Origin: Aldersonia sp. NBC_00410
GTDB taxonomy: Bacteria > Actinomycetota > Actinomycetes > Mycobacteriales > Mycobacteriaceae
DNA length: 64,000 nt
Direction of reading: 5' to 3'
Assembly (NCBI RefSeq): GCF_026342035.1
Contig: NZ_JAPENM010000001.1
Span: forward strand, 620,001-684,000
In this document: piece by piece, positions 8,952-16,837 of the stretch
Layout of the letters: the number at the start of each line of letters is the position of its first letter
Position numbering within the stretch: the first letter of the stretch is position 1
Program-made: the position numbers and the translations under genes
The notes under the pieces: model-generated
Database searches by the model: none
Seen by the model: the letters and a program-made list of their open reading frames with translations, nothing else
Told to the model about the DNA's origin: nothing

Positions 8952-9781
8952 CCCGCGACCCCGGCCAACGAGAGCACGCCGTCGCGTTCGAGCAACGGCA
9001 GCGGATCGAGGTGCTGGGCGGTGAATCCGGCGCCGGCATGGACGACGTCGAACCCGGCGCCGCAGGTGCAGGTCAGCATCCCGCCGTCGAGCGTCGACCC
9101 CGCGAGGCTGCCGTCGCAGACCGGGCAGTGGTCGCGGTAGGCGAAGAGATCCGGACCGATCCGGCAAGCGAGGAACACCGTCTCGTTCACCGCGAAGCCG
9201 CCGACCTCGCCCGATCCGAGGGCGGCCACCTCCGGCACCGGGTGCCAGGAATGGTCGTGGTGCTCATGCCGAATGTGCTCGAACAGCGAGTCCGTTCCGA
9301 TCACCGACGATTCCGGCTCGGCGGCAACCACTTCGATCGAGACGATCTCTGGCGCCGCCGCGCGCACCGCGTCCTCGACCGCAAGCTCGAGCGTGACCGA
9401 GGACGACGGGCAGGTCTTGCAACTGCCGCGCAGCTCCAAACGCACCACGTCACCGTCCACTTCGATGAGCGACACGTCACCGCCGTGCGAGCCGAGGTAG
9501 GGCCGCACGGTGTCGAGTGCGTCGGATACGCGCCGCTCGACCGAATGCGGGTGCAGCCCATGCACCAGCAGCAGGCTCGCGACGAGATCGTCCTTGACCA
9601 GCAGCTCGGGGTCGATCAATGACGTGATGCGTTGCAGCCCGGCACCATAGAGGTCGACGACCTCGCGCACCAGCTTCTCGGCACGCTCGCGCGCGAGCGC
9701 GCCACCGGACGCACTCGCATCCAGCAGCGTCGCTATGCGGTCCCCGGCCTCCCGCCACCTGACATCATCGTCGCGTGTCAC
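8948..9781 (-). CDS. NifU-like/Rieske-like iron-sulphur protein (HhyE/HucE-type)
   Basis: 277 aa from GTG at 9781, one nucleotide after the large-subunit stop. Residues ~90-150 form a NifU C-terminal-type domain (VRPYLGSHGGDVSLIEVDGD, then CKTC). Residues ~220-277 look like a Rieske fold: CPVCDGSLAG, then a strand, then LTCTCGAGFDV. The usual CxH and CxxH ligand pairs are not present; CxxC and CxC stand in their places, so the cluster type is uncertain. Fe-S proteins of this kind (HucE, HhyE in Mycobacterium smegmatis) are thought to relay hydrogenase electrons to the respiratory chain. Longer open frames upstream overlap hhyL and are rejected. Confidence 0.9.
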   Translation of the reverse strand: MTRDDDVRWREAGDRIATLLDASASGGALARERAEKLVREVVDLYGAGLQRITSLIDPELLVKDDLVASLLLVHGLHPHSVERRVSDALDTVRPYLGSHGGDVSLIEVDGDVVRLELRGSCKTCPSSSVTLELAVEDAVRAAAPEIVSIEVVAAEPESSVIGTDSLFEHIRHEHHDHSWHPVPEVAALGSGEVGGFAVNETVFLACRIGPDLFAYRDHCPVCDGSLAGSTLDGGMLTCTCGAGFDVVHAGAGFTAQHLDPLPLLERDGVLSLAGVAG

Positions 9782-9782
9782 T

Positions 9783-11579
9783 TCACTCTCCGGTCGGTGA
9801 CCCAGTGGGCGAGTGCACCATCTCCAGCGTCTTGCCCTTGCCGAGATACATGTGCACACCGCATGGAAGGCAGGGGTCGAAACTGCGAACCGTGCGCATG
9901 ATGTCGATGCCCTTGAAGTTCTCCCGGTCGTTCTCCTCGAAGATCGGTTGTCCTTGTACCGCATCCTCGTACGGACCCGGCGTGCCGAAGCTGTCGCGCG
10001 GGTTCGCGTTCCACGGCGTCGGCGGGTAGGGGTGATAGTTGGCGATCTTGCCGTCGCGGATCACCATGTGGTGCGACAGCACGCCGCGCACCGCCTCGGT
10101 GAACCCGCACCCGATGCCTTCGTCGGGCACCTCGAACTTCTCCCACGTCTTGGTCCGGCCGGCGCGGATCTCGACGAGCGCCTTCTCCGCGAAATGCAGC
10201 GCGCAGGCTGCGGCATAGGCCTGGAAGTAAGTTCGCGCACGGTTGCGTTCGATGGTGTTGCTGCCGTGTTCGGGGATCTTCCACTCGAACTCGACCGGTC
10301 CCTTCAGTGCGGTCTTGGGCAGGTTGATCTGCACGCTGTGACCGGTGGATTTCACGTACCCGATGTCCACGAGGTTGGCGAGCGCCGTCGACCAGAGCCG
10401 AGCGAGCGGGCCGCCGCCGGTGTCGAGCGCGAGGTGGTCCTTGCCGTCGTACCAGCGCGGCGACATCACCCAGCTGTACTTGTCCTCCAGGTCCCGCTTC
10501 TGTGGCTTGGGGTTGGTGTGCTGGTTCCAGGGGTGGCGCCGGTCCACCGGGTTGCCGAGCGGATCCCTCTCGACGAAGGTCTCCTGGTCGGTCCAGTCGT
10601 CGTAATACGAACTGCCCAAAAGAATCCGGATGCCGAGGTTGATGTCCACCAGGGACGTGGTGACCAGCTTGCCGTCCACCACGATGCCCGGGGTGACGAA
10701 CATCTTGCGTCCCCAGTCCTCCATGTCCTTGTAGGCGAAATTGCAGAACTCCGGGTCCTGGAACGAGCCCCAGCAGCCGAGCAGGGTGCGGCGCAGGCCG
10801 ACCTTCTCGTAGCCGGGTAGCGCCTCGTAGAAGAAGTCGAAGAGGTCGTCGTGCATGGGGACGACCTTCTTCATGAACTCGACGTAGCGCATGAGCCGAG
10901 TGATGTAGTCGGTCATCAGCTGGATCGTGGCGACGGTGCCGACCCCGCCCGGGTAGAGCGTGGATGGGTGGACGTGGCGTCCTTCCATGAGGCAGAACAT
11001 CTCTCGCGTGTACCGGCTGACCTGCAGGGCCTCACGGTAGAACTCGCCGGTGAACGGATTGAGCGCGCGCATGATGTCGGCGATGGTGCGGTAGCCGTGC
11101 GCGTCGGCGTGCGGGGCCTGGGTGTTCTCGGCCTTGGCGAGCACACCCGGATTGGTCTCGGAGACCATCTTTTCGCAGAAGTCCACACCGACCAGATTCT
11201 CTTGGAAGATGTTGTGGTCGAACATGTATTCGGCGGCCTCGCCGAGGTTGACGATCCATTCACCGAGGTGCGGAGGTTTGACTCCGTAGGCCATGTTCTG
11301 CGTGTAGCAGGAGCAGGTGGCGTGGTTGTCGCCGCAGATGCCGCAGATGCGACTGGTGATGAAGTGGGCGTCGCGAGGGTCCTTGCCCTTCATGAAAATC
11401 GAGTAGCCGCGGAAGATCGACGATGTGCTCTTGCACTCGACGACTTCTTTGTTTTCGAAATCGATCTTGGTGTAGATGCCGAGGCTGCCGACGATACGAG
11501 TGATCGGATCCCACGCCATTTCGACGAGGGCACCGGGTTCAGCGTTCATCTGCGACGGCTCGGGGATGATCTGAGTCAT
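9783..11579 (-). CDS. hhyL: [NiFe]-hydrogenase large subunit, group 1h type
   Basis: The catalytic subunit, 598 aa, which splits H2 at a NiFe(CN)2CO site. The N-terminal L1 motif is RICGICGDNHATCSC (~residue 75). The C-terminal L2 motif is DPCLPCGVH, followed by a 22-residue tail (MYLGKGKT...) that the protease would remove. Length and both motifs resemble the actinobacterial group 1h enzymes that oxidise H2 down to atmospheric levels, rather than group 2a. The ATG at 11579 (MTQIIPEPSQ) has GGAAAGAAG upstream; the longer frame into hhyS is a shadow. No signal peptide, so it acts on the cytoplasmic side, probably membrane-associated through partners. Confidence 0.96.
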   Translation of the reverse strand: MTQIIPEPSQMNAEPGALVEMAWDPITRIVGSLGIYTKIDFENKEVVECKSTSSIFRGYSIFMKGKDPRDAHFITSRICGICGDNHATCSCYTQNMAYGVKPPHLGEWIVNLGEAAEYMFDHNIFQENLVGVDFCEKMVSETNPGVLAKAENTQAPHADAHGYRTIADIMRALNPFTGEFYREALQVSRYTREMFCLMEGRHVHPSTLYPGGVGTVATIQLMTDYITRLMRYVEFMKKVVPMHDDLFDFFYEALPGYEKVGLRRTLLGCWGSFQDPEFCNFAYKDMEDWGRKMFVTPGIVVDGKLVTTSLVDINLGIRILLGSSYYDDWTDQETFVERDPLGNPVDRRHPWNQHTNPKPQKRDLEDKYSWVMSPRWYDGKDHLALDTGGGPLARLWSTALANLVDIGYVKSTGHSVQINLPKTALKGPVEFEWKIPEHGSNTIERNRARTYFQAYAAACALHFAEKALVEIRAGRTKTWEKFEVPDEGIGCGFTEAVRGVLSHHMVIRDGKIANYHPYPPTPWNANPRDSFGTPGPYEDAVQGQPIFEENDRENFKGIDIMRTVRSFDPCLPCGVHMYLGKGKTLEMVHSPTGSPTGE

Positions 11580-11595
11580 CGTGTCTTCTTTCCTG

Positions 11596-12651
11596 TTACC
11601 AGGTGCGGGTCGCTCCGGTGACGAGTTCCTTGCCGCGGTGCCGCCAGCGCGGCTCCTTGTCGACAGTGCGCCCAGTGACGTTGCGCAAATTGCGGATGAC
11701 CGATCCGTACAGCCCCGACGCGGTGGTGGAGAACTTGCCGCCGGGCGGTTCGTCCATGAACGGCTGGAACTTGTCCGGGAATCCGGGCATGGTGCAACCG
11801 ATGCAGATACCACCGACGTTCGGGCAGCCGCCGACACCGTTGATCCAGCCCCGCTTGGGCACGTTGCATTTGACGACCGGTCCCCAACAGCCCAGTTTCA
11901 CAATGCATTTGGGTGAGCCGTACTCGGTGGCGAAATCGCCCTGCTCGTAGTAGCCGGCTCGGTCGCAGCCCTCGTGCACGGTGGCGCCGAACAGCCACTT
12001 CGGACGAAGAGCGTCGTCGAGCGGGATCATCGGCGCCTGATCGGTGGCCATGTAGAGCAGATATGTGAGCGTCTCGGACAGGTTGTCCGGATGAGTGGGG
12101 CAGCCGGGCACGCAGACAATCGGGATGCCCGCTTTGCTCTTCCAGTCCCAGCCGAGGTAGTCCGGCACACCCATCGCCCCGGTCGGGTTGCCTGCCATGG
12201 CGTGAATGCCGCCGTAGGTTGCGCAGGTGCCCGCGGCGACGATGGCGGTGGCCTTCGGCGCGAGGCGATCGAGCCATTCGCTGGTGGTCATCGGCTGACC
12301 GGTGGCGGGGTTGTTGCCGAACCCGCACCAGTAGCCTTCGTCGTGGAGTTGTTCGTTCGGGATCGACCCCTCGACGACCAGTACGAATGGATCCAACTCG
12401 TCGCGATCGGCTTTGAAGAACCATTCGAGGAAGTCATCGGCTCCCCCGTTCGGTCCGCATTCGAAGTCGATCAGCGGCCAATGGACGGCGATTTTCGGGA
12501 GCCCGGGGAGCGCGCCAAGGGCGATTTCCTCGACACTCGGTTGGGTGGCGGCAGTCAGCGCCACCGAATCGCCGTCACAACTCAAGCCGGCATTGATCCA
12601 CAGCACGTGGATCAGAACCTCTTCTGCTTTGACTGCTGCCTCGCTGGGCAT
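11596..12651 (-). CDS. hhyS: [NiFe]-hydrogenase small subunit, group 1h type
   Basis: The electron-transfer subunit, 351 aa, holding three Fe-S clusters. No Tat signal is present. The first ligand motif is GLSCDGDS instead of the usual CTGCxES, consistent with the 3-Cys/1-Asp proximal cluster reported for the actinobacterial-type enzyme of Ralstonia. Other cluster motifs are AGTCATYGG, CVPGCPTHPD, TVHEGCDR, GCWGP and GGICIGCTMPGFPD. I chose ATG at 12651 (MPSEAAVK) with GGAAAG 9 nt upstream; an in-frame ATG at 12717 is possible but adds 22 residues with no counterpart I know. It is separated by 16 nt from hhyL. Confidence 0.95.
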   Translation of the reverse strand: MPSEAAVKAEEVLIHVLWINAGLSCDGDSVALTAATQPSVEEIALGALPGLPKIAVHWPLIDFECGPNGGADDFLEWFFKADRDELDPFVLVVEGSIPNEQLHDEGYWCGFGNNPATGQPMTTSEWLDRLAPKATAIVAAGTCATYGGIHAMAGNPTGAMGVPDYLGWDWKSKAGIPIVCVPGCPTHPDNLSETLTYLLYMATDQAPMIPLDDALRPKWLFGATVHEGCDRAGYYEQGDFATEYGSPKCIVKLGCWGPVVKCNVPKRGWINGVGGCPNVGGICIGCTMPGFPDKFQPFMDEPPGGKFSTTASGLYGSVIRNLRNVTGRTVDKEPRWRHRGKELVTGATRTW

Positions 12652-12761
12652 GGGCTGCAGCTTTCCGGGGCCGGGCCTGTCGGACCCCTGCCCTACCGGA
12701 GTCGACCTTCGGCCCACTTGCGCAGGGCTAGGTCTGTCTCTACTCCGGGCAGATGATCATG

Positions 12762-13511
12762 TCAACGGGCGGTAGCCGAAACTTCGCTCGTGCGGGTCGC
12801 GATCCAGTCGTACCAGCGTTGCAGGCCTTCGCCTTTCGTTGCGGAGAGCGGGATTATCTCGACACCGGGATTGACCGAGCGCGCGTAGGCCGAGCACGCG
12901 TCGAGGTCGAAGTCGACGTAGGGCAGCAGGTCGGTCTTGTTGATCAGGACCAGGCCGGCGGCGGCGAACATGTGCGGGTATTTCAGGGGCTTGTCGGTGC
13001 CCTCGGTGACCGAGATGATCACGACCTTGCAGTGTTCGCCGAGGTCGAAGAGGGCAGGACAGACCAGGTTGCCGACGTTCTCGATGAAGAGGATCGAGTT
13101 GGGTGCCGGGTCGAGGTCGTGCAGCGCGTGGTGCACCATGTCCGCGTCGAGGTGGCAGCCCGCGCCGGTATTGATCTGGACGGCGTTGGCGCCGGCGGCC
13201 GTGATCCGATTCGCGTCGAGCAGCGTTTCCTGGTCGCCCTCGATGACGGCGATCGGGCGGTCGAGGTCGCGGATCGTTCGCTCGAGGAGGGTGGTCTTGC
13301 CCGCGCCGGGCGAGCTGGTCAGGTTGAACGCGAGAATGTTGCGGTCGGCGAGGTGGGCGCGGTTGTGCTCGGCGAGCTCGTCGTTCTTGGCCAAGATCTT
13401 CTGCTCGAGCGTGATGGTCTCTGTGTGGTCGTGCTCGTGGCCGTGGCTGTGTTCGTGTTCATGGGTCGCCGGAGGTGCCTCGGGATTCCCGCAGCCGCAG
13501 GTGGCGCACAT
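12762..13511 (-). CDS. hypB: Nickel-incorporation GTPase HypB
   Basis: HypB, 249 aa, delivers nickel to the large subunit with HypA. The N-terminus, MCATCGCGN, is the CxxCGC high-affinity nickel site, followed by a histidine-rich stretch (HEHEHSHGHEHDH) that probably stores nickel. The GTPase elements are present: P-loop SSPGAGKTTLL, EGDQET, and NKTDLLPYV for guanine specificity; the CPALFD cysteine belongs to the metal site at the dimer interface. It is 7 nt downstream of hypA and 110 nt upstream of hhyS, which is the largest gap in the operon. Confidence 0.97.
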   Translation of the reverse strand: MCATCGCGNPEAPPATHEHEHSHGHEHDHTETITLEQKILAKNDELAEHNRAHLADRNILAFNLTSSPGAGKTTLLERTIRDLDRPIAVIEGDQETLLDANRITAAGANAVQINTGAGCHLDADMVHHALHDLDPAPNSILFIENVGNLVCPALFDLGEHCKVVIISVTEGTDKPLKYPHMFAAAGLVLINKTDLLPYVDFDLDACSAYARSVNPGVEIIPLSATKGEGLQRWYDWIATRTSEVSATAR

Positions 13512-13518
13512 GGTCGGG

Positions 13519-13851
13519 TCACTTCACTTCCATGGAGAGGATCTTCAGTTGCCGCCCGGAGATGACCCGGACGTTCGCGCTCCCGCAGTTCGTGCAGAGC
13601 AGGATCGGGTCTGGGAGCTCGAAATCTCGTTCGCAGGTCTTGCAGTGGGCGCGGCCCTTGGGCATGTCGATGTGCAGCTGGGCGCCCGCGGCGATCGTGC
13701 CCTCGGTGGCGAGGTCGAAGCAGAACTGCATGGCGGCGGGGATGACCGCGGTGAGGGTGCCGACTTCGACGTTGACCGCAAGCACGCGGCGGCCGGCGGC
13801 GTGGGTGCACACCGCGTCGACGACGCTCTGCGTGATGGCCATTTCGTGCAT
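13519..13851 (-). CDS. hypA: Nickel metallochaperone HypA
   Basis: HypA, 110 aa and full length, begins MHEMAIT; His2 is the nickel ligand. The zinc site is formed by CKTC and CTNC. First gene of the operon: the region upstream (13852-14040) must hold the promoter for the whole set. Placing hypAB ahead of the structural genes means nickel-handling capacity is made first. Confidence 0.95.
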   Translation of the reverse strand: MHEMAITQSVVDAVCTHAAGRRVLAVNVEVGTLTAVIPAAMQFCFDLATEGTIAAGAQLHIDMPKGRAHCKTCERDFELPDPILLCTNCGSANVRVISGRQLKILSMEVK

Positions 13852-14040
13852 GGGTGGCCGTTCGTTGGGGTGGTTTCAGGGTAGGGCGGGGGTGAGGCGG
13901 GGCACAACCGGCGGGGTCTGCGCAGGTGGCGGGGTGTGGCCTTCGGGTATTCTGGCCGCTGTCGCGCGCGTGGTCGCGCGGTCCACGGGGGATTGGAAAA
14001 TCGTGGCGCGCGCTGTGCGCCCGAATTCGGGGGTATTGCA
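13852..14040. promoter_or_regulatory. Divergent intergenic region between hydrogenase operon and T7SS module
   Basis: A 189-bp gap between hypA (minus) and the T7SS substrate gene (plus). By position it must contain promoters in both directions. I could not pick out a convincing -10/-35 pair or operator by eye; only short G-rich and C-rich tracts stand out. Confidence 0.4.
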
Positions 14041-14322
14041 ATGACTCGGCACGTCGATATGCAGGCGCTCGACGCGATCGCATCGTCGTTGGGCTCGGCG
14101 AGTCAGGATCTGGACGGAGTGGGAACAACAGTTCCCAGTGGTGTGGACGCCGGGGATGCGACCGCGGCGGTGCTCGGGATTCTGTCGCGCCTGGTGCAGG
14201 ACGCCGGCCAAATGGTCGTCGGACTCGCCGCCGCAAGTGACGCCGTGACCGACGCCAATGCGAAGTACCGCACCCAGGACGCGGAAATGGCGGATGACCT
14301 GATCAAGAGCTGGACCGAGTAG
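14041..14322 (+). CDS. T7SS small secreted substrate (EspC/WXG100-like, YxxxD)
   Basis: 93 aa, helical, with no signal peptide. It starts MTRHVDMQALDAIASSLGSA. The C-terminal part contains KYRTQDAE, a YxxxD type VII secretion signal directly after a long helix, as in EspC/PE/WXG100 partners. The ATG at 14041 has GGGGGT 6 nt upstream; longer frames upstream are shadows. It is 2 nt from the WXG-effector gene, so it probably forms a heterodimer with that protein for export through an ESX system encoded elsewhere. Confidence 0.75.
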   Translation: MTRHVDMQALDAIASSLGSASQDLDGVGTTVPSGVDAGDATAAVLGILSRLVQDAGQMVVGLAAASDAVTDANAKYRTQDAEMADDLIKSWTE

Positions 14323-14324
14323 CA

Positions 14325-15500
14325 ATGCCGATCGACACATCCATCAAGGGCAACCCCGAGAGCATCCACGGGGTCGCCGACTGGTTGCGGTCATCGCTGA
14401 AGCCCAAGCTGGATTCCGGTGTCGACGCGATCGACCGGTCGCGCAGCACGGCCGAGGGTGGCTGGGACGGCGACGCCGGGGACTCGTTCGTCACTCGGAT
14501 GCGATCCGGCGGTACGCACGCCGACGACCTTGGCTCCGCCACCGCGAACTGCGCAACCAGCCTCGACACGGCTGCCGGTGCGATGCGCCGCGCGCAGGAC
14601 GAGATGCGCGCGGTGTGCGAGGACGCCGCCGCGGCAGGGCTGATCGTCATCGATGGGGTCATCGGTGAGCCCGGGGCCGCGCCCGCGGACCCAGGGGACC
14701 CGCCAACTGGTTCCGCCGCGACGCCGGAGGCTGTGTCTTCGTATAACGCGGCCGTGACGTTGGCTGCGGAGTATGAGGCGAAGGTTCGGGCGTATGAGGC
14801 GGCGCAGCATGCATCCGATGCCGCGGAGAAGTCGTGGAAACTCGCGCTGGACACGCTGAAGAACGTATGGGCAGACCTGACCAGCAAGTGGTTCTTCGTG
14901 GTGAGCGACCTCATCAATGGCGGCGCCGAAGCTATGGGTGCGGCGCACGCTTCAACACTTCTGAAGAAATCGGAGTTCCTCGCTGAGAACTCCGCGAGGT
15001 ACCTCCAACTGGCGAAGACCGCACCCGCCGGAACACCGGCCGCACTGGTCTACCGCGACTTCGACCTGTCGCGGCAGCTCGCGTATTCGGCCGACGAGGC
15101 TGCCGAGGCGGCCTCGACCAGCGAATCCCGCGCAGGGCGCATCGGGCTGAAGGTGGGCGGTGCACTGGCCGCGGCCGGAGTTGCCTACGACATCTACAAA
15201 GGCAAGGACGTCGACCAAGCGATCGTGGCCGGTGGCGTGGGTTTTGGCGCTTCAGTGCTTGCCGGCGCAACGGCAGGCGCAGTAGTCGGGTCGGCAATTC
15301 CCATCCCCGGGGTAGGCACCGCCGCCGGCGCCCTTGTCGGTGCGACCGCAGGGATCTTCGCTTCCGGGGCCGTCGACTCCATCTACCAGAATGGAATCGA
15401 CGACGTTGGTGAGGTCGCCAGCGACGGCGCCGACGCAGTCGTCGATACCGGTGCCGCGGTCGGTAACCTCGTGAAGGGTGCGTGGGATGCGGTCTTCTGA
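14325..15500 (+). CDS. T7SS WXG-domain effector-like protein with glycine-zipper C-terminus
   Basis: 391 aa. The N-terminal ~110 residues form a WXG100-like helical hairpin with the WXG motif as W-D-G near residue 47 (EGGWDGDAGDSF). An alanine-rich coiled region follows (about 140-230), then a Gly/Ala-rich hydrophobic segment (LAGATAGAVVGSAIPIPGVG..) around 280-350 that could insert in membranes. Overall layout recalls large T7SS effectors with a C-terminal toxin or pore region, but no known toxin domain is recognisable. The neighbours on either side, a YxxxD partner and an overlapping membrane protein, strengthen that view. Confidence 0.72.
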   Translation: MPIDTSIKGNPESIHGVADWLRSSLKPKLDSGVDAIDRSRSTAEGGWDGDAGDSFVTRMRSGGTHADDLGSATANCATSLDTAAGAMRRAQDEMRAVCEDAAAAGLIVIDGVIGEPGAAPADPGDPPTGSAATPEAVSSYNAAVTLAAEYEAKVRAYEAAQHASDAAEKSWKLALDTLKNVWADLTSKWFFVVSDLINGGAEAMGAAHASTLLKKSEFLAENSARYLQLAKTAPAGTPAALVYRDFDLSRQLAYSADEAAEAASTSESRAGRIGLKVGGALAAAGVAYDIYKGKDVDQAIVAGGVGFGASVLAGATAGAVVGSAIPIPGVGTAAGALVGATAGIFASGAVDSIYQNGIDDVGEVASDGADAVVDTGAAVGNLVKGAWDAVF

Positions 15501-16251
15501 GCGGAAGCTTCCACCGGAGTGGCCGACCATTCGTACGCGCGGATTGCGCTTGTACGCCGGCACGGCTTTCTTTGCGTTCGCGGTCTTCGTGTGTCTCTTC
15601 GTCACCGCAGGCGCTGCGATGTCGGGTGACTACTCGGGGATCAAGTACACCCTCGCGTTCGCGCTATTCTTCGCGACGATTCCGCTGTACGGCTGGTCTG
15701 CGGCGCCGAAATCGAACGGGTCACTGCGAGTCGAGGATTCCGATGAGGGCAGCATCGTTCGCGACGCGTGGCAACCGTTCGCCGCGCTGCTCGCCATGAC
15801 ATTCTCGATGGGTTTGCCATTCGCGTTCGGGGCCTACGATTCGCTCCCGCACCCCTACCGTTGGGACGGACTGGGCGGAACGGTCTTCTTCGGCGTTGTC
15901 GCACTGGTCTTCTGGAGCTATCCGATCGCCGCGGCCGCGGGGCGCTTGCGGCCTGGGTCGATCACGTTTACGTCCGATGGGGTTCGCCAGCGCGGCTGGA
16001 GCTACGAGTCGTTCCTTCCCTGGGAATCGATTGCCGGCTCGACGGCGGCGTACAACGGGTATCCGTCGACGCTGATCATCGGATATGCGAATGCACAGTG
16101 GGAGCGGACGTACACCGTCGGGCGGTTTTGGCGGATCGATCGGCTGCCGCCGGTTCCGCTGGTCGAGGTCGATCACCGGCGGATGCGGGATGATGCGGTG
16201 TTGTTGCACGAGTTTGTGATTCGGGCCGTCGGCGAGACCTCCGTGGGTTGA
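15487..16251 (+). CDS. Integral membrane protein overlapping the effector gene (possible immunity partner)
   Basis: 254 aa with about four hydrophobic segments (LYAGTAFFAFAVFVCLFVTAG; YTLAFALFFATIPLYG; FAALLAMTFSMGLPFAFGA; VFFGVVALVFWSYPIAAAAG). A C-terminal soluble beta-rich domain (ITFTSDGVRQRGWSYESFLPWESI) resembles a bacterial PH-like domain. The ATG at 15487 lies inside the end of the effector gene, 14 nt before its stop, so the two are coupled; GTG at 15478 is an alternative. Tight coupling to a putative effector suggests an immunity or export partner, which is inference. Confidence 0.7.
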   Translation: MRSSERKLPPEWPTIRTRGLRLYAGTAFFAFAVFVCLFVTAGAAMSGDYSGIKYTLAFALFFATIPLYGWSAAPKSNGSLRVEDSDEGSIVRDAWQPFAALLAMTFSMGLPFAFGAYDSLPHPYRWDGLGGTVFFGVVALVFWSYPIAAAAGRLRPGSITFTSDGVRQRGWSYESFLPWESIAGSTAAYNGYPSTLIIGYANAQWERTYTVGRFWRIDRLPPVPLVEVDHRRMRDDAVLLHEFVIRAVGETSVG

Positions 16252-16585
16252 TCGCCGGCCCGAGGACTCGGGGCCGCAGCCTCCCTTCATTCATGACGGC
16301 AATGGAGTACCCAGGAAATCGCTGTATCACCGCCAGCTGGTACCCGAGCACTCTCTCGAAGATGTTGGTTATCAACTCGAGGGGGCCGACCGTGGGCGAC
16401 GAGTTCCTGTTCGGCCTTTGGAGAACACCGAGAAGATGCGCTCCTCTTGACGCATAGACGCGTAAGGCCCTCCTCGTGATGCCCCGCTCGGAAGCGGCCG
16501 TTGTGTCTACTACGCTGCTCCGCTGCATTGAGCAGCGGTTGTTTCGACCGACACAGAACGACCGACAATTGTTTCGTGGGTGCAG
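16252..16585. other. Intergenic, no gene seen
   Basis: A 334-bp stretch between the T7SS module and the 3' end of the RiPP operon, two units that converge. Frames here do not show protein-like composition. It may hold transcription terminators, but I could not identify a clear hairpin with a T-tract. Confidence 0.5.
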
Positions 16586-16837
16586 TCAGTACGAATATCC
16601 GTGCCGACTCTCCATGTGCCCGTCGGAATGCATCCAAGATTTGCAGACATAAACCGCTGCGAGGTTGCGGTCCTGCTCTGGGATCCACCAGGGCGCAGCC
16701 AACCCATACTCAACCGTCACACCTTCGGCGGCCACCTCGCTACTTATCCACACACTTGGCGGGTCGCCGGTGAAGTGCCAAGTTTCTCCGTGCAGCGGAC
16801 CGCCATAGAATTGGATCCGGGGATCTTCAGGGGACAT
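16586..16837 (-). CDS. Small protein of unknown function (GGPLHG type), end of RiPP operon
   Basis: 83 aa. It contains FYGGPLHGETWHF close to the N-terminus and aromatic-rich segments (APWWIPEQ, YVCKSW). Small actinobacterial and phage proteins with a GGPxxG start and a following Trp/Tyr-rich region are common and uncharacterised. The ATG at 16837 overlaps the MFS gene end by 11 nt, so it is co-transcribed with the cluster. Its part in the pathway, if any, is unknown. Confidence 0.6.
   Translation of the reverse strand: MSPEDPRIQFYGGPLHGETWHFTGDPPSVWISSEVAAEGVTVEYGLAAPWWIPEQDRNLAAVYVCKSWMHSDGHMESRHGYSY

Noticed and set aside
9783-11837. Hydrogenase large subunit with an 86-residue N-terminal extension
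   Set aside because: The extension is antisense-like shadow of hhyS coding sequence; the ATG at 11579 has a ribosome site.
13852-14040. Possible riboswitch (nickel or cobalt) ahead of hypA
   Set aside because: No recognisable NiCo or cobalamin motif by eye; gap too short and unstructured for a confident call.
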